A stretch of DNA of 64,000 nt, taken from Papiliotrema nemorosa. Taxonomy: Eukaryota; Basidiomycota; Tremellomycetes; Tremellales; Rhynchogastremaceae. Under the pieces are notes generated by a model, which was given only the letters and a program-made list of their open reading frames with translations, was not told the origin of the DNA and made no database searches. Made by a program: the position numbers and the translations under genes. The stretch lies in contig JASKOT010000019.1 of NCBI GenBank assembly GCA_032158125.1, positions 62,001 through 126,000 of the forward strand, read 5' to 3'. Shown here one piece after another: positions 36,383 to 46,895 of this stretch (positions within the stretch are counted from its first letter, which is position 1; each line of letters begins with the position of its first letter).

Positions 36383-37430
36383 TTACAGCTCACTCTTGGC
36401 ATACTCAGAGTCCTTGCCATCCTCATCTAACTTCTCAGTCTGCTGTTTATTCCCCGAACAGTCCACGACTTGTCCCCGCTCATCAAACCCATCACATTCC
36501 ACCGGTTCTCCTGCTAACGCCACCGTATGCTCACCGTGCGGTCCACCTTTGTACATCTCTCTCACAATTGAGGCTCCACTCCATTCAGTTCCTTCATGTT
36601 GAGTAGGACAACTTCCAGTCGATGGATGGCCCCCGCCCATTTGGCCGGAGGGAACAGTGGGCTGCATTTGCGACAAGAAAATGTACCCTTGCAAAAGAGA
36701 TGCGGTCAGGAGAGCGCTGATGATTGCTGTACCGAAGTTTGATCTTTGTCTCAATCTACCTTCTCGCATCCGGGTACTCTTGAGATTCGCTTTCAGTCCA
36801 TCTCTCTCACTTTCCAGTTCTGTGATGGTCGATGCCTGCTCGTTCAATGCTCTACCTGCTGAGACTGCAGCCCTGTATACCGCCTCAAGTTCGCTGCTAT
36901 CAGTCAGATACATCATAACTCGTACTGTATATCGCTTGTGGATGCGAGAAAGCAACTTACGATACTACCGCGCCATCTTGAAGGAGGGTATCGCAGGCGC
37001 TCAGTATATCTCGAGCCATGGTCAGGTTGTCTGGCGATATAAAGGTTGCACATGTCGATTCCTCGAGCTGTAATACCGACAACACCTCATTGACATTCAC
37101 CCAGAATTGAGACAGAATCTCTTGTGTTTGGTCACTGAGACTTGCTCCATCGTCTTCCCTTTTAGACTCGTGAGCTTCTGCCAGACTCTTGAACCAGGCG
37201 TCAGTCGCCTTCCTGGAGGCCTCTAGAGCGGTCTGTCCCTTGTCGCAGTCGGTTCTCCCTGTATAGTACTTTGAAAAGTTGCTTTTATGTTGGGTCTCAG
37301 GCCGGGCAAGCCACGAAGCAAAGATCACAGCATTGTATAGCTGTGTCGCATCAATGGAATGTTGAGGATCACGTTTGCTATACAGCTGCACAGCCTTGAG
37401 TCTGTCAGTCAGCAAAAGTTTGGATGTCAT
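36383..37430 (-). CDS. Coiled-coil, single-helix membrane protein (unknown family, copy B)
   Basis: Two exons, 36961-37430 and 36383-36896, joined in phase 2; 327 residues. Not recognised. Helical N-terminal domain of ~155 residues (QLYNAVIFASWLA; LEASRKATDAWFKSLAEAHE), a coiled coil (about 158-205: AGRALNEQASTITELESERD), one hydrophobic helix (TAIISALLTASLLQGYIFL, about 220-240) and a tail of ~90 residues with four or so cysteines (GSCPTQHEG, VECDGFDE, VVDCSGN) that may lie in an oxidising compartment. Its neighbour at 35060-36091 has the same layout, so the two may be tandem copies that have drifted far apart. Confidence 0.66.
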
Positions 37431-37840
37431 CGTGGTCGTACTGTGTGCTGATGAGGATAGAGTATCAGCGGCGAGGATGGTGGGTGTCTACCATTTATGT
37501 ATGTGTTTCTGAGCTGAATTCTGCACGAACCGAGTGCAAGAATCTATAAACCTTTTCAAAGGATATCGAATTCCTGATCCGTGCTAGGCCGTCGTCAACC
37601 TCGACCTCCTAAACACTTTTTGTGATATCCTTTAAGGTGTCCTGGCCACTAGTGTCATAATTTCGCGGCTGAATGGTCATCCCAAAGGGTTAGAGTCATA
37701 TCATACATTCGCTTCAAGAAGGGTAGTAAATGTTGCGGGGTATCGGTTGGAGGTGCGCATTATCGTCAGGACACTTCGCCACTTGCGGAGACCGGCGACT
37801 TCTACCGAGCCGGTATAGGACGAATGATGAGTTTCTGGCT
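37431..37840. other. Short intergenic region
   Basis: About 0.41 kb: promoter of the 37430 gene and 3' flank of NUP42. Nothing recognised. Confidence 0.35.
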
Positions 37841-39886
37841 CTATGATCTGAGTGCGACAGGCGGTGGAATGGACGGGATGTTTGCTAGCGAGAATGTAGG
37901 CGCCTGGAACAGCTTGATCAACTCGTCATCCAGCTTGTCGTCTCCTGTCCCGTTAGGTGTAGGGAGCAGGTACGACCACGGATCATCATATGACCACTCT
38001 GCAGATGCGCTGGGCGCAACACCCTGGATGTTGGTGGGTATCGGTGGGAAAGAGGCAGGTTTCGCACCCGAAGACGCGAATGGGTTCGCAGGTGTGGTCG
38101 GCTGACCAAAGGCTGACGGAGCGTTTCCTGGTTTCTGTGCGAAGGAATTATTGGCCTGAGAGGCGGGCGTAGAAGCAGCCTGACTGAAGGGGTTCGAGGA
38201 AGGGGATGTAGCAGCGCTACTGAAGGGATTTGGGGCTGTAGTGGGTGTGACCGTTGAGTCTTTGGCAGGAGAGGATGCAAAGGGATTAGCCGGTGTCGAT
38301 GTTTGGCCAAACGCAGATTGACCAAATGCAGGTGTGGCGGAGGCTCCGGAAGCTGTGGAAGAAGCGGCAGGTGTCGACGTTGACCCGAAGGCTGGCGTCT
38401 GCGTCTGCGTCGTGGTTGCCGAGCCGAAAGCTGCCGGTTTGCTTGTTTGACCAAACGCTGATTGACCAAATCCTCCACCAGACATAGTTGTGGCTGGCGA
38501 TCCGAAGGTGGACGATCCAAAAGTAGGTGCTGGAGCAGCTGACTGGCCGAACGCCGGTGTGGAAGGTGTTGCGCCGAAAGCTGGTTTGGCAGCACCGAAA
38601 GCTGTAGGAGCTGAAGGCGTGGAGGATCCAAAAGCTGTAGACGTGTTGGTTGATCCAAACCCGCCAGCAGGCTTGGCGCCAAAAGACGATTGGCCAAATG
38701 CAGAGCCTCCCGTTCCTGAGGATGCTCCGAAAGCAGAGGTTCCGAAGGCAGGTTTGGAAGCTGCTCCAAATGCTGGAGCTGCAGGTCCGGACCCAGATGA
38801 AGCTCCAAACGAAGAGGTCGCTGCGGGCGCCCCGAAAGTTGGGGTACTGGTTGGTTTCTGACCAAAGGCGGATGAACCGAAAGCACTAGTACTGCCTCCT
38901 CCTCCGAATGCCGATCCTCCTGATCCAAATGCTGCCGGTTTGTTCGATTGACCAAAGGCGGAGGACCCGAAGGCAGGTGTGGATGCTTGACCAAAGGCAG
39001 ATTGACCGAAAGCAGAGGTGGATGAGGGTTGGGAGGGAGTAGAGGTGGAAGCTAGGATTTTGGCCTCGTCGAAATCGGCTGGTCGATTGCCTCCGGGATG
39101 AAGCCCGTTGGCAAATCTGGCATCGTGTAGCTTTCTACCAATGGCGACAGTTTGAGCGGGGTTGGACAGGGCGAGGGAGATGTTCTGTTTGGCTTTGTTG
39201 AGGAGATCATTCTCCTCAGTGACCTGATATCAGCTGTGCTCCCCATGACAGGTCTCCAACGTTGAAATCCTCGCAAATGGAGATTGTATGAACAGGGTCG
39301 TACGCACGTATTGCTGTGGATTTCCCGCTTTGATGGCCTGGACACACTTCCACCTCATCTCCTCTTGACTGAAATCTGGTTCTGTGAACAGATTCGGATT
39401 ACTCGCGGCTAGCCCGAATGACGAGATGATCCAATTTGGTGTTTGATCTTGCAATTCAGTGGTGATTGTCGTGGTGCTGAATTGTCAGCATGTACAGTCG
39501 ATTTGCTTGGAAAGGCGGGTATTCACTTGAAGAGATATTTTGCGTCGTCGCCGGTGACAGGTTGACTGACATTGCGGGGACCTTTCAATCAGCATGCTGG
39601 GAAATTAAACAAGCTGAATTATGGATTCTCACCTGCTGGAGCGTTGCTAGGACCTCCGAAGCCCCTCCCACCCGTCCCTTGACCTGACTTGTTAGCACTG
39701 GACCTTGGAAGAGAACATGAACTAACGGAAGGACATGTCGTTCTTGGGAGGATGATAGTTCCTGCAATTATCTCCAAACCTACAGAAGCTATTCCAGTAT
39801 CAGTTATGTTGCTAGCAATCGCAGCAGATAAGCATGACCAGTACTCACCCTTCAGCATAGAAGCGACAAACAGGCACCGAGGACAT
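37841..39886 (-). CDS. NUP42: CCCH-finger FG nucleoporin Nup42
   Basis: Six exons: 39849-39886, 39727-39788, 39633-39683, 39527-39581, 39308-39476, 37841-39223; 585 residues. The N-terminus is a CCCH zinc finger, CRFYAEGFCRFGDNCRNYH (C-x7-C-x5-C-x3-H), which fixes the acceptor of exon 2. A Gly/Arg stretch and a helical region follow. From about residue 190 there are many FG repeats (FGQ, FGA, FGS) rich in Ser/Thr/Ala/Pro. The last ~70 residues lose the FG pattern (WSYDDPWSYLLPTP, DDELIKLFQAPTFSLANIP) and match the C-terminal region that contacts Gle1 in Nup42/NLP1 proteins. Family knowledge: cytoplasmic face of the nuclear pore, helps Gle1 and the DEAD-box ATPase Dbp5 release exported mRNA. 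Confidence 0.88.
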
Positions 39887-40459
39887 GATGGAGTAGAATC
39901 CTTGGGGGAGTCGCCTTTCCACTATCTATGCTTCACCTCCTGGATATGTCTTCGGAGCGCACTCCATATGATCCGTGTGATTGCAGATTGCGCGAACTGA
40001 GAGGTCGACGAGGCGAAGGTTCGAGGATGAATGGATCAATGGATGCGTGGATGTAGAGTTGCTGATGTCGAGAATGGTGATCGAGTGTGGCAATCCTTGT
40101 CAGGGTGCTCATTCGCTCCTGCTGTATTCGGCCGATGGGTTGTTCTTCAATCCAGATTATCACCTATGTAGATAGGAGAGAGGATTCTCCGGAAAGATGC
40201 AAGGAGAATCAAGCTGAATATGTCACAGATTCGCTTCTGGCGTCAGACGAGAGGAGGAGTTCTGCATGCAAGCCTTCGGTGTTTCCCTTATGCTCAACAG
40301 ATCCTTTGACTCGACGCTGTCGCTAATTTTGTTCATTCGAGAAAGACGTTTACCCTGTTCCATCAAGAAACACATATATGTACGCAGCTCATACGAGGAG
40401 CGAGACGTGTGTTGAACCATATTGCGCAAACCTTCCACATTCATACAATATTGATCACC
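39887..40459. other. Divergent promoter
   Basis: About 0.57 kb between NUP42 (-) and the next gene (+). No gene recognised. Confidence 0.4.
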
Positions 40460-41362
40460 ATGCCTAAGATACAAGAATCGCAGCCTCCATCTCTGCACAT
40501 CAAAGTTGAGCCTGAGACTGGGAATGATCCGACTGATAATGCGGACGATCGGCAAGATCGAGCACCAACACCTTCTGGTCTCAGCCCCTCCACCTCCCAC
40601 TTCGACTCAGATGGAGCCGCTTGGGTTCAAAGATTCACCCACGTGTTGAAGACGCCCGGCGATTCGTACTTGGCCGTCGATATCGAGCAAGAAGAGGAGG
40701 ATATGGAGATCAAGCAGAAGGATCTCAAGTCAGAGTTTACGGACGTACAAGGCGGTATCAAGAAGGAAGAGGAAGGTGATGTTGATATGACCAATATCTC
40801 AGAGGCCCAGGGGTCACAGGATGCTTCCCCCAATCTACAGACGGTCAATACTCACTTGAACGGCATCAAACTTGCCCTGTCTTCCTATCGATTCTCCGCT
40901 GATCGACCTGATGACACCTTGCTGTCCCGGATCTCGCCGACCCGAGCCCAGCTTCAAAGCGCTTACAATGACTCTATCAACGGAGTCGCCCGGGCGGGTA
41001 GCCAGGGAATCGCCGTCAGCACGAACAGGGCACGTTCGCAATCTTTGCGTGTATTCAAGGGCGATACTGTGAGCTGGGCCGACTCTGGGCGATCCCCAAG
41101 CTCTAGAGTTGGTGGTCGTGGATCACGCTCTCCATCACCGTACAGACCGACCACTCCGATGATACGAGCCAGAGATCAGAGGATCTGGACTGCATTTCTG
41201 CAATCTCTACGATCCTTCGTGCCTAAAGCTAGCGAGATCATCTTGGAAGACCAGGTGAGCGCATTCGCCGAGAGCATAGTGGACACGCTTGGAACCCTCC
41301 GCCCAGACTTGGTGTCGGCTCAAGGTCCCACGCTGCTTCCTCATCCTGGGCAGCAGGAGTGA
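40460..41362 (+). CDS. Hypothetical protein with SUMO-site-like motifs
   Basis: One long frame of 300 residues from ATG 40460 (MPKIQESQ). Not recognised. The N-terminal third is acidic and disordered and holds three copies of the sumoylation consensus (hydrophobic-Lys-x-Glu): IKVE, LKSE and IKKE. The middle is Ser/Arg-rich (TNRARSQSLR; SRVGGRGSRSPSPYR), a pattern of nuclear RNA-linked proteins. The end is helical (IWTAFLQSLRSFV; SAFAESIVDTLGTLR). The stop at 41360 overlaps a good donor (GAGTGAGT), so the true C-terminus may continue through another intron; I could not find a persuasive next exon. Confidence 0.55.
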   Translation: MPKIQESQPPSLHIKVEPETGNDPTDNADDRQDRAPTPSGLSPSTSHFDSDGAAWVQRFTHVLKTPGDSYLAVDIEQEEEDMEIKQKDLKSEFTDVQGGIKKEEEGDVDMTNISEAQGSQDASPNLQTVNTHLNGIKLALSSYRFSADRPDDTLLSRISPTRAQLQSAYNDSINGVARAGSQGIAVSTNRARSQSLRVFKGDTVSWADSGRSPSSRVGGRGSRSPSPYRPTTPMIRARDQRIWTAFLQSLRSFVPKASEIILEDQVSAFAESIVDTLGTLRPDLVSAQGPTLLPHPGQQE

Positions 41363-41747
41363 GTCATTCTATTCTGAGTGGGCCAGACCGGATTTGTGGC
41401 TGTGATTTGATGAGCCTGAAAGAAGGGGGGGTTAGACCATATTTCTAAGTATGGACCGAGACGCGGATCCATGGGCGATGAGAATGACGGTGCGCGGAGT
41501 CAGGCCTGACACACTGTCCCTGTGTACTTGGATACTGCCTGGGACTGACCTTCGGAACTTGTGAGAAAGATTATGGTCTACACATGAATGCGGCATGGCG
41601 TGGGACTCTCTTCGATACCTTGCATCAGACATCGAGATGTACAGCCCTCACCGCGATGTCACACGCCAGCCCATAATCCATTCTGTGAGATATGTACACT
41701 GTACATGTACATACGCTGATGTGCCCCGAACGTCGACCACTGCCTGA
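41363..41747. other. Convergent intergenic region
   Basis: About 0.39 kb between the 3' ends of two genes. Nothing recognised, apart from a possible extra exon of the plus-strand gene. Confidence 0.35.
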
Positions 41748-43200
41748 CTACACAATACTGAGCTCTTCCATCTGCTCAATCAGTCCGCTGACAACGGTCG
41801 GACCTTCCTCCTCGGCGATCTTCTCGGAAGCAGTCGAGTCCGCCTCGGGTGTGGGCTCGACGACCACATCGATTCTGGACAGAACGTCGGTTTCTCCAAG
41901 CAAGACTGATTTGACTGGCGCGATACTGCCGATAGTCTTCGGGTCAGTCAATGCCACAGCTGCCAAGGTGGAACTTTCCCATTCCCAAACACTTGTACAC
42001 CAGCTGGATGTGTCTTCGTGCATCGACTTGATGGCTTTCCAAAGTTGTTTGTGAGTAACGCACGAAAGGGTCTTGGCCAAACTGTCAGCTACCAAGTGAA
42101 GTGCTAAAGGTATTGAGCCTCCCTACGAAGGGGGGCGGGGGATCTTCACCCTCCTTCAGCGTGATATGCGGGTCCCACAGACACAAGGTAGGATCCAAAG
42201 TCACTCTCGCTCCCATCTTGCTTTTCGAAGATTCCGCTTGTTGGCGGAGTGCGACTGGATCCGCGGTGTAAGCGCTCTCATCAGTTGGGAGGTTGCCTTC
42301 TTCATCGAGAAGCGCGTAAGCCCATTTCGCCCTCGACAGAGAGATGTCAGGAATACGAGCGTCGATGCTGCATGGGAACCCGTGCTTCTTGCTCATTTGA
42401 TATAGAGCTTCGGGGGAGACCGTCCCATCTTCCATGTATCTGCTGGCTGGATGTCCATAGAAGTTCCTTGTCGGATCAACACTGTCACCAGGAGGCTGAT
42501 CATCCCGGACCAGAGTGTCCCATATGATCTGACTGAGACTGCCTTTGATGATTTGTTCCGCGACCGCTTTCTCCAGCTCTGTCGGAGCGTAAGGTCTTGA
42601 AAGCGTATTGACGAGTACAAGCTGACTCAAGTTTGAATCGCTCACACGTAGGTTTACGTGTGTACCTTCTTCGTTCATCTTGAAGTTCTCTGGGACAGAC
42701 TCCAAAGGGGCCTCAATACCTGACACACTGCGATAGGCCTCGCCGATGATACGCGCAAGGGCTTCTTCGTCCGTGTCCGCGATATTGTCCAAAACACCTG
42801 ATTCCGCCTCTTCAACCCGATGAGAAATTTCATAATGCAAGGCTCGCATCACGTCGTCCGAAAAGAGCCGGGGCTGAACATCTCCTCCAGGCTTTTGAAC
42901 ATCTGCCACCCGGTCGAGGAAAACTGTGAGCCCAATCTGGCCATTCTCACCCGTCTCGGGATCGGCAGCTCTGTGCGTTCTCTGACTCCGCCAAGGCCAA
43001 TTTCTCACCACGAGTCCCTGAGTCTTCACCCCTTCGGTGAGATCTTCGATGGACAAGGGTGGCTGCTGGGAAGCCAAAGTGTATCGCGCCGGATAATAAC
43101 GGTACTCATGACCGTCGTTGTACCAGGAAAAGTAGTCGGGTGTCTCCCGTGCGGGTGCCGCTGAAGCACCGCCATCGTCTGCCGTTGGCTCAGAGTTCAT
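41748..43200 (-). CDS. Uncharacterised protein
   Basis: Two exons, 42150-43200 and 41748-42103; 468 residues. Not recognised. The protein looks well folded through most of its length: a Trp/Tyr-rich start (YFSWYNDGHEYRYYP), a middle with mixed helices and strands (LYQMSKKHGFPCSIDARIPD), and a helical section across the junction (LVADSLAKTLSCVTHKQLW). The tail is acidic. There is no signal peptide or membrane helix. The 46-nt intron (42104-42149) has a GTGAAG donor, a CTCAAT branch and a TTTAG acceptor, and removes what first looks like a frameshift in a C/G run. A GTG just upstream of the ATG is not used. Confidence 0.62.
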
Positions 43201-43942
43201 CACTGATAACGCTCAAAGAATGAGATGCCTGTTTGGTTCTTGTGGAATCGATAAAGGTATTTGCAAGATCGTGGAACACCACATATGTGTCGAGTCGCCA
43301 GTTAAGTATGTGATACCATGTCGTACATAGAGTCGTCACCTCCTTTCACTGAGAAGCATGGAAGCAAGCTGATCTGAAATAGAAGCATGATGTCCCGCGT
43401 TTGACAGTGGGCAGCTTCGCCATCCCCAGTATCACCTACAGTACTGTACTATACATAGATATATATATTATCCGGGTGAAACGCTTCTGTCACACTTCTG
43501 AATCCTTTGCCAGCTTGCAAAAATTCCGTCTGATGCCGGACAAAAAGCAGACCACCCATTGTCAATCTTCAGGCATTTCTCAAAATTGGGGAAGGATGAG
43601 GTTGCTTCTGGGATGTATTACAGTATCAATTAATGACGCATCTAATCTGTTTGACATTGAAGAAGCTCCCTGCTTACATTGATTGCACATGTCAAGCTTC
43701 GGAAACACCCAGCGACTCCAGAGCAGAGATACATCTGGCAATTCCCTTCGGACTGTCCAGCGGAGAAGAAACAACTCCTCCAAACAGTGACTTGATCCCC
43801 TTCGGCTTGACCGATCGTTCAACGCTTCTTCCTATGCGATACAATCCATACTCATACAGCACTCTACGCTGACAGATAGACAAATGCTGGGTTGCAGACA
43901 ATGATAACAACTTGGATACAACACACCCGCGTCGCTCGCCTT
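43201..43942. other. Intergenic region
   Basis: About 0.74 kb between two minus-strand genes. An AT-rich patch (ATATATATTA near 43461-43470) is present. No gene recognised. Confidence 0.4.
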
Positions 43943-46335
43943 CTATCCGTACACTCTAACCTTCTCATCTTCCTCTCCTTCCCACTCCTCCTCATGCTCC
44001 AACCGACGAACCGGTCCATCTTCCTCCTCCAGCCTCTGTTCAAACAGATATTTCTGTCCTCTTGAAAAATACTGCGCTTCTGAATTTTTCCCGACGGTTG
44101 ATTCGGTAATCAGGCAATACCTCACGCTCTGTCCATCAGCCATCGTCATTTGACGATCATCAGTTACGTACACTTCCAGGTACTTCGAACATTGCATCAC
44201 TCAAGATCTCCTCCAATACCCCTCGTAGACCCCTGGCACCACCTCCGCGCTTGAGTCCCTCGCTTGCGATGGCCTCTAGGGCTCTCTGGGTGAATGCCAG
44301 TTCTGAACCATATGATTCAAACGTCGCTTGATATTGCTTGATCAATGCGTTCTTGGGTTCCGTCAATATCCGGACGAGGTCGTCGACGAAGAGGGAATGC
44401 AAGGTGGAGATGATAGGTAGACGACCCAGGAATTCCGGTATGAGACCGTATTGTGTCAAATCTGGAGTCGACAGTCCGTTCAGCGCATCGGCTTTCGGTG
44501 CGGGCACTTCTCCCGTAGTTCTATCTGGTGGAGGTGTAGGCAGACGGGCGCCAAAGCCCATAGACTTGGAAGTCAGCTCAAAGTAAACACCGGGTTCCGT
44601 ATCACTCACCCCCTTGCCAAGGCGAGAGCTGACGAGGTTCTCGAGACCCACAAAGGCACCCGAGCAGATGAAGAGGATATGCGACGTGTCGACGACGAAC
44701 GTTTCTGCCTTGCCGTCTACAATCAGCCAAATACCGCAGCACAATGTGGAAGCTCACTTGGTCCACCAGATCCAAATCCAGGAAGACCGTCTCTCACGCC
44801 TCTTTTCGGCGGTCCCCCAGACAAGCCATTCTTCAAGCTGGCGTCGCTAGCCCAGCCTTCTCCCAGGTCATCTTTGCTGGCTGTCTTGGAGTTGGAAGAG
44901 ATAGGCGGTGGTTTGGCTTGTAGGGTGACAGTCGTCCCTTCCAACAGCCGTAAAAAGGCTTGTTGTACACCTTCTCCGCCAACATCACGGCCGCCTCCCC
45001 ATGTCGCAAACCCATCTCCTGCGCCTCTCCGTGCGAGTTTATCTATCTCATCTATATGTATAATGCCCCGTCTGCATGTCAGCTTGGCCTTCGAGAGAGT
45101 GCGATGGAGTGAGCTCACTCTGCCCGCGAGACGTCATAGTCGGCTGCCTGGAGCAGTCGCAAGATACACGTCTCGACATCATCACCGACGTCTTCATATC
45201 AGCTTGTATCCGGATTCGGATGGGAATGCGCAACTTACACCCAGCCGAAGTGTACGTTGTAGCATCGCAGGATCTGCAAGTGAGCTCTCATAGAGCCATC
45301 GCCGGTAAACAAGAAAGCTCACGCGAATGGAACGTCCAGTATCCTGGCTAGAGTCTTTGTCATGAGGGTCTTGCCCGTTCCCGTGGGTCCACTACCATCA
45401 GCACGTTCCTACCTACATATCCAACTCACATCATAAGCACGTTGCTCTTTTCAATCTCCACTTTTCTCCCTCGACGTGTATCATGATCGCTTCTCTCTTT
45501 ATCCGCAGTATCTGCCTCTGCCAGCGCAGGTCTCGGTAAGACTTCTTCCATGTTCGGGGCTCTTATCCTTATTCGACTCGAGGGGTCTTCTTCTATTCCG
45601 GGCATGTCGAGCATGGCGCTGATCCTCTCTTCGCCGGAGTTCGGTATTGGATCTCCAGATGATGATGCGACAGGTGATGGATCATCTGTCGGCGATGACT
45701 TCCGCCGACGGAGAGCTTTGCTGAAAGGGGTGATAGGGGAGGAAGAAGGTGAGGATGAAGGTAAAGTCGGTCGAGAGTTGAAGTAGTCCTGAGCTGCCGG
45801 TAAGTATCGTACCTAGTGTGTGTGGAATACTGACCAAACTGCTTCTCTCGAGATTGAGCGGTGAGCTGATGTAGCTTTGTTATTGTTGAATCGGAATCTG
45901 AAGCTAGGACATCGGGATCGGTATGCAGCGAAAGTTGAGAAACGGTAGAAACAATAGGTCTGGCGGGAGGTTTGCTCTCGGCGTGAAGAGAAGTCGACGA
46001 GGAAGATTGAGCCTTGGAAGACTCGCTATAACAACCACTGGTCCGTGGTCTGGACGGTTCCTCGGTCGGAGGTGCTATACGGAGATAATGGTTGAACACG
46101 CTTATATGAGCTCATGCATGTACATACACAGCAGAAGACTCACGCTACGGATAAGATCCGCTTGGCTTTATCTTGACCCACAATGTAGTTTGATAAATGA
46201 TCATATAGCTACTTGTCAGTGAAACGTGCAACCTGTACATACCTCTCGAGGTGTACGCGTCGGCTTGGTGGACATGAATCGGATCGGGACCGCCGCCCAT
46301 CTTCTAAACCGCGCCAACCTGTTCATCTGGCGCAT
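43943..46335 (-). CDS. MCX1: Mitochondrial ClpX-type unfoldase Mcx1
   Basis: Eleven exons: 46243-46335, 46144-46208, 45835-46100, 45430-45793, 45323-45391, 45239-45273, 45119-45191, 44758-45071, 44610-44716, 44172-44564, 43943-44128; 654 residues, every phase closing. The N-terminus ([20 protein letters not shown]) is a mitochondrial presequence. Then [20 protein letters not shown], a disordered insert, Walker A GPTGTGKT, the pore loop GYVG, Walker [36 protein letters not shown] and the sensor-2 box [13 protein letters not shown]. The zinc-binding domain of bacterial ClpX is absent, as in yeast Mcx1. Family knowledge: matrix unfoldase that activates heme synthesis by acting on ALA synthase in yeast. 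The usual short RKH-loop region is replaced by about 55 residues. Divergent from the histone deacetylase gene. Confidence 0.92.
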
Positions 46336-46490
46336 CTTGACGACGGATAGCCTGTAGAAAGCAGTAGAGCCTGTTTCCTGCCCGTCGTAGAGCTACACCG
46401 ACAGAGGGAGATGACTTTGAAGGGTGTGGCTCTCGACTCGCTGCTTGAGAAGGGTGTGAGGTTGATCGGCAATCGCCCGGCCGGCTAATC

Positions 46491-46501
46491 GGGGGGGGGG
46501 G
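46491..46501 (+). repeat. G11 homopolymer in the MCX1/RPD3 promoter
   Basis: Eleven consecutive G on the plus strand, 30 bp from a PACE-like site. Prone to length change and sequencing error. Confidence 0.8.
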
Positions 46502-46530
46502 TCCATTGATAACGTACTCGTAATCAGAGG

Positions 46531-46542
46531 GCGGGTGGCAAA
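46531..46542 (+). promoter_or_regulatory. PACE-like element in the MCX1/RPD3 divergent promoter
   Basis: GCGGGTGGCAAA, containing GGTGGCAAA, the core bound by Rpn4 in Saccharomyces. The same 12-mer occurs twice more at 61501-61549. It lies about 195 bp upstream of the MCX1 start and 355 bp upstream of the deacetylase start. Function here is inferred. Confidence 0.5.
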
Positions 46543-46895
46543 TCCATACTTCAAATCCACGTCATGTGTTTTGACGGTTCCGGCTGATTGCACTCACCCC
46601 CTTGACAAGACCTCTTGTACTCTACATTGCTCGTAACATCGCCGGGACGACAACAGAGAGCGACTGGGATAGCTCAGAGGTGCTCATATCATTCTGGATC
46701 GCACAGAAGACGACATCTGAGCCAAGACCCGCTGTGGTCGCGTTCATCTCACAAGGCGCGACACGCATATCCCCCCCGGTAGGCTGGTCCCCTTGCCCCG
46801 GTATAGTTGAGCTGATCATACTAGCACTGCGGACCGTCTAAATCTCACTATCACCCTCATCCCGTCTGTCATCTACCGATACTCACCGACCCAAG

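Noticed and set aside
37918..38994. A 358-codon minus-strand frame rich in Leu/Pro/Arg/Gln
   Set aside because: It is the second reading frame of the FG repeats of NUP42, whose own frame continues in frame from a perfect CCCH finger.
42104..42149. Apparent frameshift in a C/G run of the 43200 gene
   Set aside because: A 46-nt intron with donor GTGAAG, branch CTCAAT and acceptor TTTAG joins both parts in frame.
44451..45293. A 280-codon plus-strand frame
   Set aside because: Antisense to the MCX1 exons, which contain Walker motifs; no features of its own.
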